DNA from: Halospina sp040196175
Lineage (GTDB): Bacteria; Pseudomonadota; Gammaproteobacteria; Pseudomonadales; Oleiphilaceae
Assembly (NCBI RefSeq): GCF_040196175.1
Contig: NZ_JBEFNF010000006.1
Span: 1-64,000 of the forward strand
DNA length: 64,000 bases
Reading direction: 5' to 3'
Part shown: positions 23,176 to 32,110 of the stretch, piece after piece
Layout: every line of letters starts with the position of its first letter
Position numbering within the stretch: the first letter of the stretch is position 1
Translations under genes and position numbers: made by a program
Notes under the pieces: generated by a model
The model's input: only the letters and a program-made list of their open reading frames with translations
Databases searched by the model: none
What the model was told of the DNA's origin: nothing

Positions 23176-24111
23176 TTAAAAGATCCCCGCCGGCGTCGAT
23201 TCCACCAGCATTGCAAGCACTGCCAGCACAGCCATCCAGAGCACGAGATTGCGCCCGATCAGCTTGAGAACCTCCGGAATGGCTTCAGCGCTCGCGGGCG
23301 CCCCGGTGCCCAGAACAGGCCGTTCGCGCCAGCCATCGTGGTAGGGCGCGCCGCCCCCAAGCTGAAGGGCCAACGCCCCTGCTCCGGCCGCCATGACCGG
23401 ACCGGCGTTGGGGCTATCCCATGCTGGCGCCTGCGTGCGCCAGCAGCGCAGCGCCAGGCCTGTGTGTCCGGTAAGGGCGTAACCGAGTGCCACCAGCCGC
23501 GCGGGGATCCAGTTCAGAACATCATCAAGCACAGCCGCGACACGCCCAAATCGGTTGAAGCGCGCTGTGCGATAGCCCCACATGGCATCCAGCGTGTTAA
23601 CGACGCGGTGCAGAAGCAGCCCGGGCAGACCTGCCACGATGAACCAGAACAGGCTGGCAAAGATCGCGTCCGCGCCATTCTCAAGCAGCGACTCACTGGT
23701 TGCTGTGGCAACATCTGTTGCATCCAGCTCTCTGGTATCCCGGCTCACCATCATACCCACACGGGTCCGCGCTTCAGTCAGATTGCCCTCGACCAACGGA
23801 CGGTAAACCGCCATGCCGTGCTCCGTCAGACTTCGCCAACCGATGCAGAGCCAAAGCAAGATGGCCGCAAGCGGCGCGCTGAAAACGACTGGCAGGAACG
23901 AGACCACTGCTCCCAGAACCACGAATGGCAACACCAGCAGCACAACCGCTAGCCCACCGTCCCTGGCCCGACCCTTACCCGTGCCATTGAAGTGTCTTTC
24001 GAGCCGGGTAATGACATACCCCAGCCCCACCAGCGGATGCCAGCGCCGCGGTTCCCCCCAAAGGCGGTCCAGGAGCAGAGCAGCAATGCAGATGATCAGC
24101 GTGAAAGCCAT
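23176..24111 (-). CDS. cbiB: adenosylcobinamide-phosphate synthase
   Basis: 311 residues, multi-pass membrane protein of the CbiB/CobD family, which joins adenosylcobyric acid to aminopropanol phosphate. Family landmarks are DRLWGEPRRWHPLVGLGYVI at the N-terminus, SRDTRELDATDVATATSESLLENGADAIFASLFWF in the centre, and NTLDAMWGYRT. It is directly upstream of cobD, whose product supplies its second substrate. Naming differs between organisms, so I use the Salmonella symbol. Confidence 0.95.
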   Translation of the reverse strand: MAFTLIICIAALLLDRLWGEPRRWHPLVGLGYVITRLERHFNGTGKGRARDGGLAVVLLVLPFVVLGAVVSFLPVVFSAPLAAILLWLCIGWRSLTEHGMAVYRPLVEGNLTEARTRVGMMVSRDTRELDATDVATATSESLLENGADAIFASLFWFIVAGLPGLLLHRVVNTLDAMWGYRTARFNRFGRVAAVLDDVLNWIPARLVALGYALTGHTGLALRCWRTQAPAWDSPNAGPVMAAGAGALALQLGGGAPYHDGWRERPVLGTGAPASAEAIPEVLKLIGRNLVLWMAVLAVLAMLVESTPAGIF

Positions 24112-24150
24112 AGCGGTTCCGGGGTTGTTCGGGCGGCCCAGTTTACGCCA

Positions 24151-24465
24151 TCACAACAGCTGCCGCACCAACGCAGCGGCCACGAATCCAGCGCCGATAG
24201 CCGGCAGGGAGCGCCCCGTTGCAATCATGATCACTGCCGTGGTCAGCAGCGCCGCCTTGGCGCCGAGATCGCCCGCAAACGCCATGGGCACGACAATGGC
24301 GATCAGCACGGAGCTGGCCATGGCGTTGATGAAGCTCTCCACACGCCGGCTCAGCGGCACCCGTGCCATCAGAAAAGCACCGCCAAACCGGGTGACCAGA
24401 GTCACCAGGGTCATGATGAGGATGATCGCCAGAATGCCCAGTGTGGTTGTCTCAATACGGATCAC
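24151..24465 (-). CDS. azlD: AzlD family branched-chain amino acid exporter subunit
   Basis: 104 residues with about four membrane helices; FGGAFLMARVPLSRRVESFINAMASSVL is the AzlD core. The start is GTG 24465, inside the end of azlC, with GGAG eight bases upstream; the longer frame back to 24519 runs through azlC and is not needed. AzlC and AzlD form the branched-chain amino acid exporter (YgaZ/YgaH type). The genes sit among cobalamin genes without an obvious functional link. Confidence 0.85.
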   Translation of the reverse strand: MIRIETTTLGILAIILIMTLVTLVTRFGGAFLMARVPLSRRVESFINAMASSVLIAIVVPMAFAGDLGAKAALLTTAVIMIATGRSLPAIGAGFVAAALVRQLL

Positions 24466-25174
24466 GAGCAGGCTCCAACCAGAACAGACCAACCACACCG
24501 CCAGCCAGCGCGCCCACAATCACATGGGTATGCGGCGGCAACCAGCGCCAGGCGAGCACCGCCGAGATGCCCGCCACCGTCCACGCCACCAGAATCCGGC
24601 GCGATTTCGGGCCGCCCAGCGCCATTGTTAGCAGGAAACACCCCAGCACCATGTCCAACCCGAAGGCTTCCGGGTTCTGAATAAGCCCGCCAAAATAACC
24701 TCCGAAGAGCGAGCCGACGACCCAGGCCATCCACAGTGCCAGACCTCCCCCCAGAATGGCCTCCAGATTCTCCTTCCCGGCCTGGTACTGCTGAAAGGAA
24801 CGCGCCCAGTTGGCATCTGTGAGCACCACTAACAGGCCGTAACGCCGGGCCATCGGAAGCTTGCGCAGCATTGGGTAAAGCGAGGCACCCATGAGAATAT
24901 GGCGAGAGTTGATCGCCAGCACGATAGCGACCAGCGGCATCAGAGACACCTCCTGACCCCAAAGCCCCAGGGCTGCAAATTGGGCGGCACCGGCAAAAAC
25001 GGTCACGCTCATCAGCCCCGCCTGCCAGGGAAGCAGTCCGGCCTGGCCAGCTGCCAGACCAAAGGCAACGCCGAAAGTCGCCACGAAAACTGCTATAGGC
25101 AGCAACTGCAGGAACTCAGCCCTGACCTTGGCGGGGTTAAATCGGTAAGTCTCGTTGTACAGGTCGGTAGCCAT
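24452..25174 (-). CDS. azlC: AzlC family branched-chain amino acid exporter, large subunit
   Basis: 240 residues with about seven membrane helices. PIAVFVATFGVAFGLAAGQAGL and INSRHILMGASLYP are typical of AzlC/YgaZ. ATG 25174 was chosen: it gives the family-typical N-terminus and lies 26 bases after the GGDEF gene stop, whereas the longer frame overlaps that gene. It overlaps azlD by 14 bases. The pair exports valine and other branched-chain amino acids in characterised members. Confidence 0.88.
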   Translation of the reverse strand: MATDLYNETYRFNPAKVRAEFLQLLPIAVFVATFGVAFGLAAGQAGLLPWQAGLMSVTVFAGAAQFAALGLWGQEVSLMPLVAIVLAINSRHILMGASLYPMLRKLPMARRYGLLVVLTDANWARSFQQYQAGKENLEAILGGGLALWMAWVVGSLFGGYFGGLIQNPEAFGLDMVLGCFLLTMALGGPKSRRILVAWTVAGISAVLAWRWLPPHTHVIVGALAGGVVGLFWLEPARDPY

Positions 25175-25199
25175 GGCAATCCGTTTCGGGCGACTCAAA

Positions 25200-27038
25200 T
25201 TAACCGAGTGGCGAACCGGGCCTGATCTCCTGGCTGGCATCATGCACGCAAACCCTGTTGCGCCCCTCCGCCTTGGCCTTATACAGCGCGCGGTCCGCCT
25301 GCTGAATCATTTCATTGGCTGTTGCGAACGAGTCCGGTTTCCGGATGGACACGCCAGCACTGACAGTGAATGAAAGCTCAGACTCATTACAGGGGACGCG
25401 TGTACGCGCCAGTCGCGCCCTCAGACGCTCGACAGCGCCAAGCGCGCCATCCCTGTCCGCGTCCACAAACACCAGAAGGAACTCTTCACCGCCATAACGG
25501 ACCGCAATATCTGGTGCCCGGACTTCATCCGTCAGGATCCCACCAAGGATCTGAAGGCAGGCATCCCCCGCTTTGTGGCCGAAAGTGTCATTCAAGGCCT
25601 TGAAATGGTCAATATCGATCATAGCAACGCTCAGCGCGCGGTTGTCCCTTTCTGCACGAGCAATTTCCCGGGGCAAAGCATCCGCCAGGTAACGGCGATT
25701 CTTGAGCCCGGTTAGAACATCAGTGACGCTGAGCTGATTCAATCTCTGATTGGCCTGCTCCAGCTCTTCCGTGCGTGCCTGCACTCGTTCTTCCAGCTCC
25801 CGGTTATGGCGTTCGCTCTCCTCAAGCATCGCCTCCTGAGCCTCGAAACGCAGACGCCGCTCAATATTGATGCGCTGCGCCAGGGCGAACGACAGCAGAA
25901 GAATTTCCAGAAAAGACCCCACCTGGGCTGCTGAATCCGTAACGATATTGGCCGGCAGCACCCCGCCTTTACTGAGCGCCAGAATCAGCATCCCCAGCAA
26001 CAGAAAGGACCAGGCAAGCAGGTAATAGGGCGCGGTTCTCTGGCCACGTACCCAGGCAACAACCCCGACAATGAAACCGTAAACTGTTGCAAAAACGGCA
26101 AGAGGGATGGCGATGATGATGGCCGAGTAGTAGCTGAGTGTTGCCGAAGCGAGCACCATCAGTCCCCCAACCACGGCCTCGCCCAACAGAATGGCATTGA
26201 GCCAGCGTGAATGGCGCCGCATCTCCAGAAAGGAACTGATGAATAATGCCGCAAAAGACAGGGCCAGACCGAAGAACACGATGAGCGACTGGAGATTCCA
26301 GTCCGGGGCGGTGGGCCATAGATAACGGAAAGTATAGCCGTTGATGGTGGCAACCAGGATCGCAATGGCGAAAACCACACCGACATACAGGATGTAATTA
26401 CGATCCCGTACCGCCATGAACAGCAGCAGATTATAGAGCCCGATCGCAATCAGTGCGCCAAAATAGATCCCGTCCACCGTCGTTCTGAGCGTACTATGCG
26501 CCTGGAACGACGGCGGATCCCACAGAGTCAAGGGGACCTGAAGGGCCGTATCCGTCTGGACTCGGAGATAGAAATGGCGCGTCTCCCCGGGTTGCCAGCT
26601 GACCGGTACCGCAAATCGACGATGCTCATAGGGGCGTTCACTGAACAGTCGTTGCGCCCCCATTCGCACCAGTTTCCAGCCCGTTTCCCTATCGCTGCTG
26701 ATATGCAGCCGCAGATCCTGAAGCAACGGGTAGTCAATGGAGAGGATGCGTCTGCGCGCGTGCGTCGAATCGTTCGCCAGGGACCACCGGATCCACCACG
26801 CAGAGTCATCATACCCCTTATTGAAGGTGGCCTCTGAATGCGACTCCCAGGCCTCACTCCGACGCACCTCCGCCAGAGTCAAACGCTGCCCGGGATCTTC
26901 CAGGACTTCTGTGGTTCCGGCGAGCTGCCGGTCGTGGTCGTCAGGCAACAGCGTTGCGGCCGACAGCGGTACTGCCACCACCATGAGCAGCAACAGCAGT
27001 ACGGCTGACTGCCAACCTGACAATAGGCCGCACCTCAT
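25200..27038 (-). CDS. 7TM-DISM receptor diguanylate cyclase
   Basis: 612 residues. Signal peptide (residues 1-28), a periplasmic 7TMR-DISMED2-like sensing domain (about 35-185, with YDDSAWWIRW and HFYLRVQTD), seven membrane helices (about 190-395), a coiled coil rich in Glu/Arg (about 405-450), and a GGDEF domain (about 450-600). The active-site motif is GGEEF and substrate residues DIDHFKALND are present, so it should make cyclic di-GMP; no EAL domain. The likely inhibitory RxxD site is not evident before GGEEF. The ligand is unknown. It heads the azlC-azlD-cbiB-cobD strand with short gaps. Confidence 0.9.
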   Translation of the reverse strand: MRCGLLSGWQSAVLLLLLMVVAVPLSAATLLPDDHDRQLAGTTEVLEDPGQRLTLAEVRRSEAWESHSEATFNKGYDDSAWWIRWSLANDSTHARRRILSIDYPLLQDLRLHISSDRETGWKLVRMGAQRLFSERPYEHRRFAVPVSWQPGETRHFYLRVQTDTALQVPLTLWDPPSFQAHSTLRTTVDGIYFGALIAIGLYNLLLFMAVRDRNYILYVGVVFAIAILVATINGYTFRYLWPTAPDWNLQSLIVFFGLALSFAALFISSFLEMRRHSRWLNAILLGEAVVGGLMVLASATLSYYSAIIIAIPLAVFATVYGFIVGVVAWVRGQRTAPYYLLAWSFLLLGMLILALSKGGVLPANIVTDSAAQVGSFLEILLLSFALAQRINIERRLRFEAQEAMLEESERHNRELEERVQARTEELEQANQRLNQLSVTDVLTGLKNRRYLADALPREIARAERDNRALSVAMIDIDHFKALNDTFGHKAGDACLQILGGILTDEVRAPDIAVRYGGEEFLLVFVDADRDGALGAVERLRARLARTRVPCNESELSFTVSAGVSIRKPDSFATANEMIQQADRALYKAKAEGRNRVCVHDASQEIRPGSPLG

Positions 27039-27168
27039 CTGTAAGACTCCCTGGAGCGTTTTTACAACGATGACTTGGCGCTAGTTTAGTTCGTGTTCTG
27101 ACTCTTTGCACTTTTGCCCCACTCTGGCACTTGCGACTGCTTCAGAGTAAGGTGCAAGCATTTAACCA

Positions 27169-28230
27169 ATGCAGTATCGAGCCATGACTGATCCTTTCTG
27201 GCAGCAGCCCCTTCCGAAACCCTCCCGCCCCCACTACAACCGGGCCACAGCCCGCCAGAAACAGTTGACCAAACCGCCCGGTTCGCTTGGGCAACTGGAA
27301 GCACTGGCCTGCCATCTCTGCGCGCAGCAGCACTGCGATCAACCGGCGGTGGATCAGGTGCACCTGGCGGTATTCGCGGCAGACCACGGTATTGCGGGAG
27401 ATGGGGTCTCAGCCTTTCCTCAGGAGGTCACGGCCCAGATGGTGGCGAACTTCGCCGCTGGAGGTGCCGCTATCAGCGTTCTGGCCCGCCAGCTCGGCGC
27501 GACCCTGGAGGTCATCAACATGGGGGTGGCCCATCCCTTGCCGGACGACCGGGGCGTTACGGACGAATGGATTGCTGCAGGCACCGGCAACCTGATGCAG
27601 GAACCGGCAATGACAGCGCACCAACTGGAGCAGGCGCTGGAGGCCGGCGACCGCTCGGCGGCACGCGCGGCGGAAGCCGGCGCTGAACTGTTCGTGGGCG
27701 GTGACATGGGCATCGGCAATACCACCAGTGCCTCGGCTCTGGCCAGCCTGCTGCTGGGGGCCCGTGTCGAGGAGCTGGTTGGCCCCGGGACCGGCCTGGA
27801 CGAGCTCGGCGTGGCCCGCAAGGCTCGCCGCATCCGGGCCGCTCTGCAGCGCCACGGCAGCGATACAGATCCCTTCCACGCGCTCGCTTCCCTCGGCGGT
27901 TTTGAGATCGCCGCGCTGGCTGGTGCGATGATCGGGTCGGCTCACCGGGGGATCCCAGTCCTGGTCGACGGTTTCATCGTCACCGCCGCAGCATTGGTGG
28001 CGACGCACCTGAGCCCGAATCTAATGAGCTGGATGCATTTCTCTCACCAATCCTGCGAGCCCGGCCACCGCTATGCGCTTAATGCCATGGGCGCCACGCC
28101 GGTTCTGGATCTTGACATGCGCCTGGGTGAAGGCAGCGGTGCCGCCATCGCCGTTCCAGTGCTACGCTCTGCCTGTGCGTTGCACAATCAAATGGCAACC
28201 TTCGCGGAGGCGGGAGTAAGCGATGGCTGA
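27169..28230 (+). CDS. cobT: nicotinate-nucleotide--dimethylbenzimidazole phosphoribosyltransferase
   Basis: 353 residues from ATG 27169; ATG 27184 (MTDPFWQQP) is equally likely and neither has a strong ribosome site. It makes alpha-ribazole phosphate from the lower-ligand base. Landmarks: TKPPGSLGQLE, FAADHGIAGDGVSAFPQEVT, DMGIGNTTSASAL, and the C-terminal LGEGSGAA, which holds the catalytic Glu. It is coupled to cobC, whose start lies within its last codons. No riboswitch is seen in 27039-27168. Confidence 0.95.
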   Translation: MQYRAMTDPFWQQPLPKPSRPHYNRATARQKQLTKPPGSLGQLEALACHLCAQQHCDQPAVDQVHLAVFAADHGIAGDGVSAFPQEVTAQMVANFAAGGAAISVLARQLGATLEVINMGVAHPLPDDRGVTDEWIAAGTGNLMQEPAMTAHQLEQALEAGDRSAARAAEAGAELFVGGDMGIGNTTSASALASLLLGARVEELVGPGTGLDELGVARKARRIRAALQRHGSDTDPFHALASLGGFEIAALAGAMIGSAHRGIPVLVDGFIVTAAALVATHLSPNLMSWMHFSHQSCEPGHRYALNAMGATPVLDLDMRLGEGSGAAIAVPVLRSACALHNQMATFAEAGVSDG

Positions 28231-28855
28231 CAGATCCGAGCGACCGGGCACTTTTTTTGACCTGATAAGACACGGTGAGCCAGAGGGGGGCCGCAAGTAT
28301 CGTGGCCTGATCGATGACCCTCTGAGTAACCTGGGGTGGCAGCAGATGCAGGCTCAGGTCTTTGAATCAGACCGGTGGGACGCGGTTCTGACCTCGCCCC
28401 TGAAACGCTGCGCCGATTTCGCGGCCTCCGTGGCCGAAGCCCGGGGATTGCCCCTCTACCAGGAGCGCGATCTTCAGGAGATGAGCTTCGGCGACTGGGA
28501 TGGCCACACTCCTGAGGCGATCGCCCGGGAAACCCCGGATGCCCTCAGGGCGTTCTGGCAGGACCCGGTCCACTGTCCACCGCCGGGTGGCGAGAACATC
28601 GCAACCTTTTTCCGGCGTGTCGAAGCGGCGATGACCCACTGGCGGCAGGAACTGGAGGGCCAGCGCACCTTGCTGGTTGGGCACGGGGGTGTCATTCGCA
28701 TGATCCTGGCCATGGCCATGGCCACGCCCCTGGAACATGCCATGGGCGCAGTGTCTGTGCCGTTCGCCTGTCGCAGCCGCATCCGCATGGACCGGATCAC
28801 GGAAACCCAGGAGTGGCTCAGCTGCCTGATGGCGCACCAGCCGGGGACCCCTTGA
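28223..28855 (+). CDS. cobC: alpha-ribazole phosphatase, histidine phosphatase family
   Basis: 210 residues. The catalytic motif LIRHGEPEGG lies at residues 13-22, and the second His is in VGHGGVIRM, as in CobC and other phosphoglycerate-mutase-like phosphatases. The start overlaps the end of cobT by eight bases. It removes the phosphate from alpha-ribazole phosphate or adenosylcobalamin phosphate. The 3' end overlaps the convergent cobU by 38 bases. The substrate call comes from context. Confidence 0.9.
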   Translation: MADRSERPGTFFDLIRHGEPEGGRKYRGLIDDPLSNLGWQQMQAQVFESDRWDAVLTSPLKRCADFAASVAEARGLPLYQERDLQEMSFGDWDGHTPEAIARETPDALRAFWQDPVHCPPPGGENIATFFRRVEAAMTHWRQELEGQRTLLVGHGGVIRMILAMAMATPLEHAMGAVSVPFACRSRIRMDRITETQEWLSCLMAHQPGTP

Positions 28856-29360
28856 GTACCTGGGGTAGCCCAGCCACGCTCAGCACCACCTGATCACAAC
28901 GCTGCGCCAGCGCCTGATTGAGCCAGCCCAGTTCGTCGCAGAAGCGGCGTGTCAGCGCATCCATACCGATCACGCCCAGGCCCACTTCATTGCTGACGAT
29001 CACCAGCGGGCCGGGGTAGCGCTCCACCTCCGTCAAAAAGGCTTCGCGTTCGCGCTCGAGCGCACCCTCATCCGCACCCAGCAGATTCCCGAGCCAGAGG
29101 CTCATGCAGTCAATCAACAGACAGGGACCCGCTTCCCGGTGCCGAGCCAGAACGCCGCCCAGCGCTATTGGCTCTTCATCCAGTCCCCAGTCATCCGGGC
29201 GCCGCTGCTGATGGCGGGCAATGCGATCGACCATTTCCTCATCTTCAGCGGTGGCGGTGGCCACGTAGACGACAGACGACCCGCAGGCGGCTGCCTCAGC
29301 CTCGGCCAGCGCACTCTTGCCAGAGCGGATGCCCCCCAGAATCAGTGTTCGGTTGCTCAT
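28818..29360 (-). CDS. cobU: adenosylcobinamide kinase/guanylyltransferase
   Basis: 180 residues, typical length for CobU/CobP. The P-loop is LGGIRSGKSALAE; LLIDCMSLWLGN and VIVSNEVGLGVI are family signatures. It phosphorylates adenosylcobinamide and then links GMP to it. The start overlaps the upstream btuD-like gene (ATGA), so it is translated with the second transporter, supporting a role in cobinamide salvage. The cobS gene that would act next is absent from the window. Confidence 0.95.
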   Translation of the reverse strand: MSNRTLILGGIRSGKSALAEAEAAACGSSVVYVATATAEDEEMVDRIARHQQRRPDDWGLDEEPIALGGVLARHREAGPCLLIDCMSLWLGNLLGADEGALEREREAFLTEVERYPGPLVIVSNEVGLGVIGMDALTRRFCDELGWLNQALAQRCDQVVLSVAGLPQVLKGSPAGAPSGS

Positions 29361-30145
29361 AGCCGTGTCCTTTTGCGGTGCCCCAGCGGTACCCAGAAGG
29401 GGGTCTCCGCCGAGCCCACTTCCTTGAGGGGTACGCCATACAGATGTTCCAGCCGGTCTTCGGTCAGCAGCGTCGCTGCCTCACCGGCTTCCCAGGTGCC
29501 GTCAGGGTACAGCATCAACAGCCGGTCCGCGTACTGGCTCGCAAGATTCACGTCGTGCAGCGATACCATGATCAATCGCTCATCATCCGCGTAATCCCGG
29601 AAGCGGTCCATCAGGGCCACCTCATGGCGCACATCCAGATGGTTCACTGGTTCATCCAGAAGAAGCGCTCCGGGCTCCTGGGCTAGTAGCGTGGCGATAG
29701 CCACGCGGCGCTGCTCCCCTCCGGACACCTGATCCGCCCGCATTGAGGCCAGTTCAAGAAGGCCCGTTTCCTCCAGAGCGCGCTCCACCATGGCGTGATC
29801 AGCCCGGCTCAGGGGCCGCCAGGGTGGGCGGTGGGCGTAGCGGCCGGCGCTGACCGCCTCACGCACCGAGTAGGGAAAGGCCACATCCTGATGCTGTAGA
29901 AGCAGCCCCAGCCGACGCGCCAGGACCTTGCGCGGAATACGCTTCAGATTCACTCCATCCACAGCCACCTGCCCCTGCAGCGGGGGCAGAAGGCCGGCCA
30001 GCGTGGCCATAAGTGTGCTTTTGCCAGAGCCATTCTCGCCCAGCACAGCCCAGAATTCCCCGGAACGTGCCTCAACGGTCACCGGTTCAGTAAGAGCCTC
30101 GCCGCGGTGTCCGAAAACGAGGCGATCCAGCTGCAGTGATGCCAT
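29357..30145 (-). CDS. second cobalamin-type ABC transporter ATPase
   Basis: 262 residues. Walker A GENGSGKST, signature VSGGEQRRV, Walker B LLLDEP, then VSLHDVNLASQYADR; FecE/BtuD family. The paralogue at 8552-9316 has the same design but clearly different sequence, so this is not a recent duplication. It overlaps the permease gene by one base and cobU by four. Corrinoid specificity is inferred from cobU alone; an iron-siderophore transporter is the other possibility. Confidence 0.85.
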   Translation of the reverse strand: MASLQLDRLVFGHRGEALTEPVTVEARSGEFWAVLGENGSGKSTLMATLAGLLPPLQGQVAVDGVNLKRIPRKVLARRLGLLLQHQDVAFPYSVREAVSAGRYAHRPPWRPLSRADHAMVERALEETGLLELASMRADQVSGGEQRRVAIATLLAQEPGALLLDEPVNHLDVRHEVALMDRFRDYADDERLIMVSLHDVNLASQYADRLLMLYPDGTWEAGEAATLLTEDRLEHLYGVPLKEVGSAETPFWVPLGHRKRTRL

Positions 30146-30975
30146 CAGCTACCGATCCTTGTGCGCTGCAACAGGTACAGGAAGACCGGAATCCCCACGA
30201 TGGCTGATAGGATACCGACCGGAACCGACCCCGGCACCAGTGGCAGATCGGCAACGGCCTGCAGGCCGTTGAGATAAACCCCTCCAACCAGAACGGAAAA
30301 TGGCAGCAGGATCCGATGGCGCGCCCCGACGCGAAGCCGCACAAGATGAGGAACCACCAGCCCCACAAAGCCGATGGGCCCGGCCAGTGTAACCGCCAGC
30401 GCCGTCAGCACCGCTGCCAGAACGTAGCACACCACACGCACCCGGTGCACCTCCACGCCCAGCACAGCGGCCTGTTCATCACCGCGCACAAGCAGATCCA
30501 GTGCCGGGGCCATGATCCAGCCCGCCACCAGCGCCAGGATCAGGGTGATCAGGCCCCACCAGGGCGAGATGGGCCGGTTGAGGTCCCCCATAAGCCAGTA
30601 GAGCATGTCATGCACCGAAGCGCTGGACTCCAGCGCCAGCAGGAAGCTGATAACGGTACTCCAGCCTGCCGCCATCACCACGCCGGTCAGCAGCAGCCGT
30701 TCCCGGGGAACCCGGGCACCGTTCCCCCCCACAAGGAAGACCACTGCCAGCGAGAACAGGCTCATAAGCAGCGCGGACCCGGTAATCCACCAGCCGCTCA
30801 GCCCTAGCAGCATACAGACCAGCCCGGCGCTGGCAGCTCCCCCGGAGACACCCAGCACATAGGGCTCGGCAAGAGGTGTACGAAGCAGCACCTGCATGAG
30901 CACACCGGCCATAGCCAGCATGCCCCCGACAGCGAAACCAGTGAGCAGTTCCACCAGCAGGACGTTACCCATCAT
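30145..30975 (-). CDS. second FecCD/BtuC-type permease, short N-terminus
   Basis: 276 residues, about 60 fewer than its paralogue at 9316-10338. It begins inside the segment equivalent to the second helix of BtuC (LLTGFAVGGMLAMAGVLMQV) and continues normally through PLAEPYVLGVSGG and VGLVVPHLVRL. The frame is closed by a stop just upstream of the ATG, which itself overlaps the pilU stop, so the first helix cannot be encoded here. Either the family member is naturally short or the 5' end was lost when the gene came to lie behind pilU. No binding-protein gene accompanies it. Confidence 0.8.
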   Translation of the reverse strand: MMGNVLLVELLTGFAVGGMLAMAGVLMQVLLRTPLAEPYVLGVSGGAASAGLVCMLLGLSGWWITGSALLMSLFSLAVVFLVGGNGARVPRERLLLTGVVMAAGWSTVISFLLALESSASVHDMLYWLMGDLNRPISPWWGLITLILALVAGWIMAPALDLLVRGDEQAAVLGVEVHRVRVVCYVLAAVLTALAVTLAGPIGFVGLVVPHLVRLRVGARHRILLPFSVLVGGVYLNGLQAVADLPLVPGSVPVGILSAIVGIPVFLYLLQRTRIGS

Positions 30976-32089
30976 CCTGGATCGACAGTTTATCTACCGA
31001 GCTCGACAGTTCTTCCGCCGTCGCCGCGTCGGCCCCCAGCTTGATCATGAGGCGCAGGTCATTGGCGGAGTCCGCATGGGCCAGTGCATCCTTGTAGGTG
31101 ATCTTGCCGTCCGCATAGAGGTGGTAAAGCGCCTGGTCAAAGGTCTGCATGCCGAGTTCACCCGATTTGGTCATCAGGTCCTTGAGTTTGTCCACTTCGC
31201 CCTTACGCACCATATCCTGAGCCAGCGGGGTATTGATGAACACCTCGATGGCCGCCACCCGACCGTTGCCATCCGGCGTGGGAATCAACTGCTGCGCGAC
31301 GAGGGCCTTGAGGTTAAGTGAGAGGTCCATCCAGATCTGGTTATGCACCTCGGGGTTATAGAAGTTGATGATCCGGTCCAGGGCCTGGTTGGCGTTATTG
31401 GCGTGCAGTGTGGCCAGGCACAGATGGCCGGTTTCCGCAAAGCTCACGGCGTAGCTCATGGTCTGGGCTGTCCGCACCTCGCCGATGAGGATGACGTCCG
31501 GCGCCTGACGCAGGGTGTTCTTCAGGGCCATTTCGAAAGACTCTGTATCCACCCCCACCTCGCGCTGCGTGACAATGCAGCCCTCATGCTGGTGGATGAA
31601 CTCAATGGGATCCTCCACCGAGATGATGTGCCCCCGGCTATTGCGGTTACGGTGGCCGATCATGGCAGCCAGGGAGGTGGACTTACCCGTACCGGTTCCC
31701 CCCACGAAGATGATCAGGCCGCGCTTGGTCATGGCCAGTTCGCTGATGACATCCGGCAGATCCAGATCTTCCAGTTTCGGAATCTCGGTTTCAATCCGGC
31801 GCAATACCATGCCACAGAGGTTGCGCTGGAAGAAGGCGCTGGCACGGAAACGCCCGATTCCGCGGGCACTGAGCGCGTAGTTGCACTCGTTGTGCTCGTC
31901 GAATTCACGAGCCTGTTTGTCGGTCATTGAGCCGTACACCAGCTCCCGCGTTTTCTCCGGGGTCAGCGGTTCCTTGGTCACCGGCACAATGCGCCCGTTG
32001 ATTTTTACACTGGGCGGTACGCCCGTGGTAATGAACAGGTCCGATCCGTTTTTATCGACCACGACCTTGAGCAGCTTTTCGAGTTCCAT
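30965..32089 (-). CDS. pilU: type IV pilus retraction ATPase PilU
   Basis: 374 residues, PilT/PilU family hexameric ATPase. Walker A GGTGTGKSTS, Walker B VILIGEVR, His-box region GHLCLATLHANNA. It lies directly after pilT, the usual order, and assists PilT in pilus retraction and twitching. The C-terminal extension rich in Asp/Ser is usual for PilU. The stop overlaps the start of the second btuC-like gene. Confidence 0.95.
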   Translation of the reverse strand: MELEKLLKVVVDKNGSDLFITTGVPPSVKINGRIVPVTKEPLTPEKTRELVYGSMTDKQAREFDEHNECNYALSARGIGRFRASAFFQRNLCGMVLRRIETEIPKLEDLDLPDVISELAMTKRGLIIFVGGTGTGKSTSLAAMIGHRNRNSRGHIISVEDPIEFIHQHEGCIVTQREVGVDTESFEMALKNTLRQAPDVILIGEVRTAQTMSYAVSFAETGHLCLATLHANNANQALDRIINFYNPEVHNQIWMDLSLNLKALVAQQLIPTPDGNGRVAAIEVFINTPLAQDMVRKGEVDKLKDLMTKSGELGMQTFDQALYHLYADGKITYKDALAHADSANDLRLMIKLGADAATAEELSSSVDKLSIQDDG

Positions 32090-32110
32090 GACTGGTTTCC
32101 ACGCGCTTTA

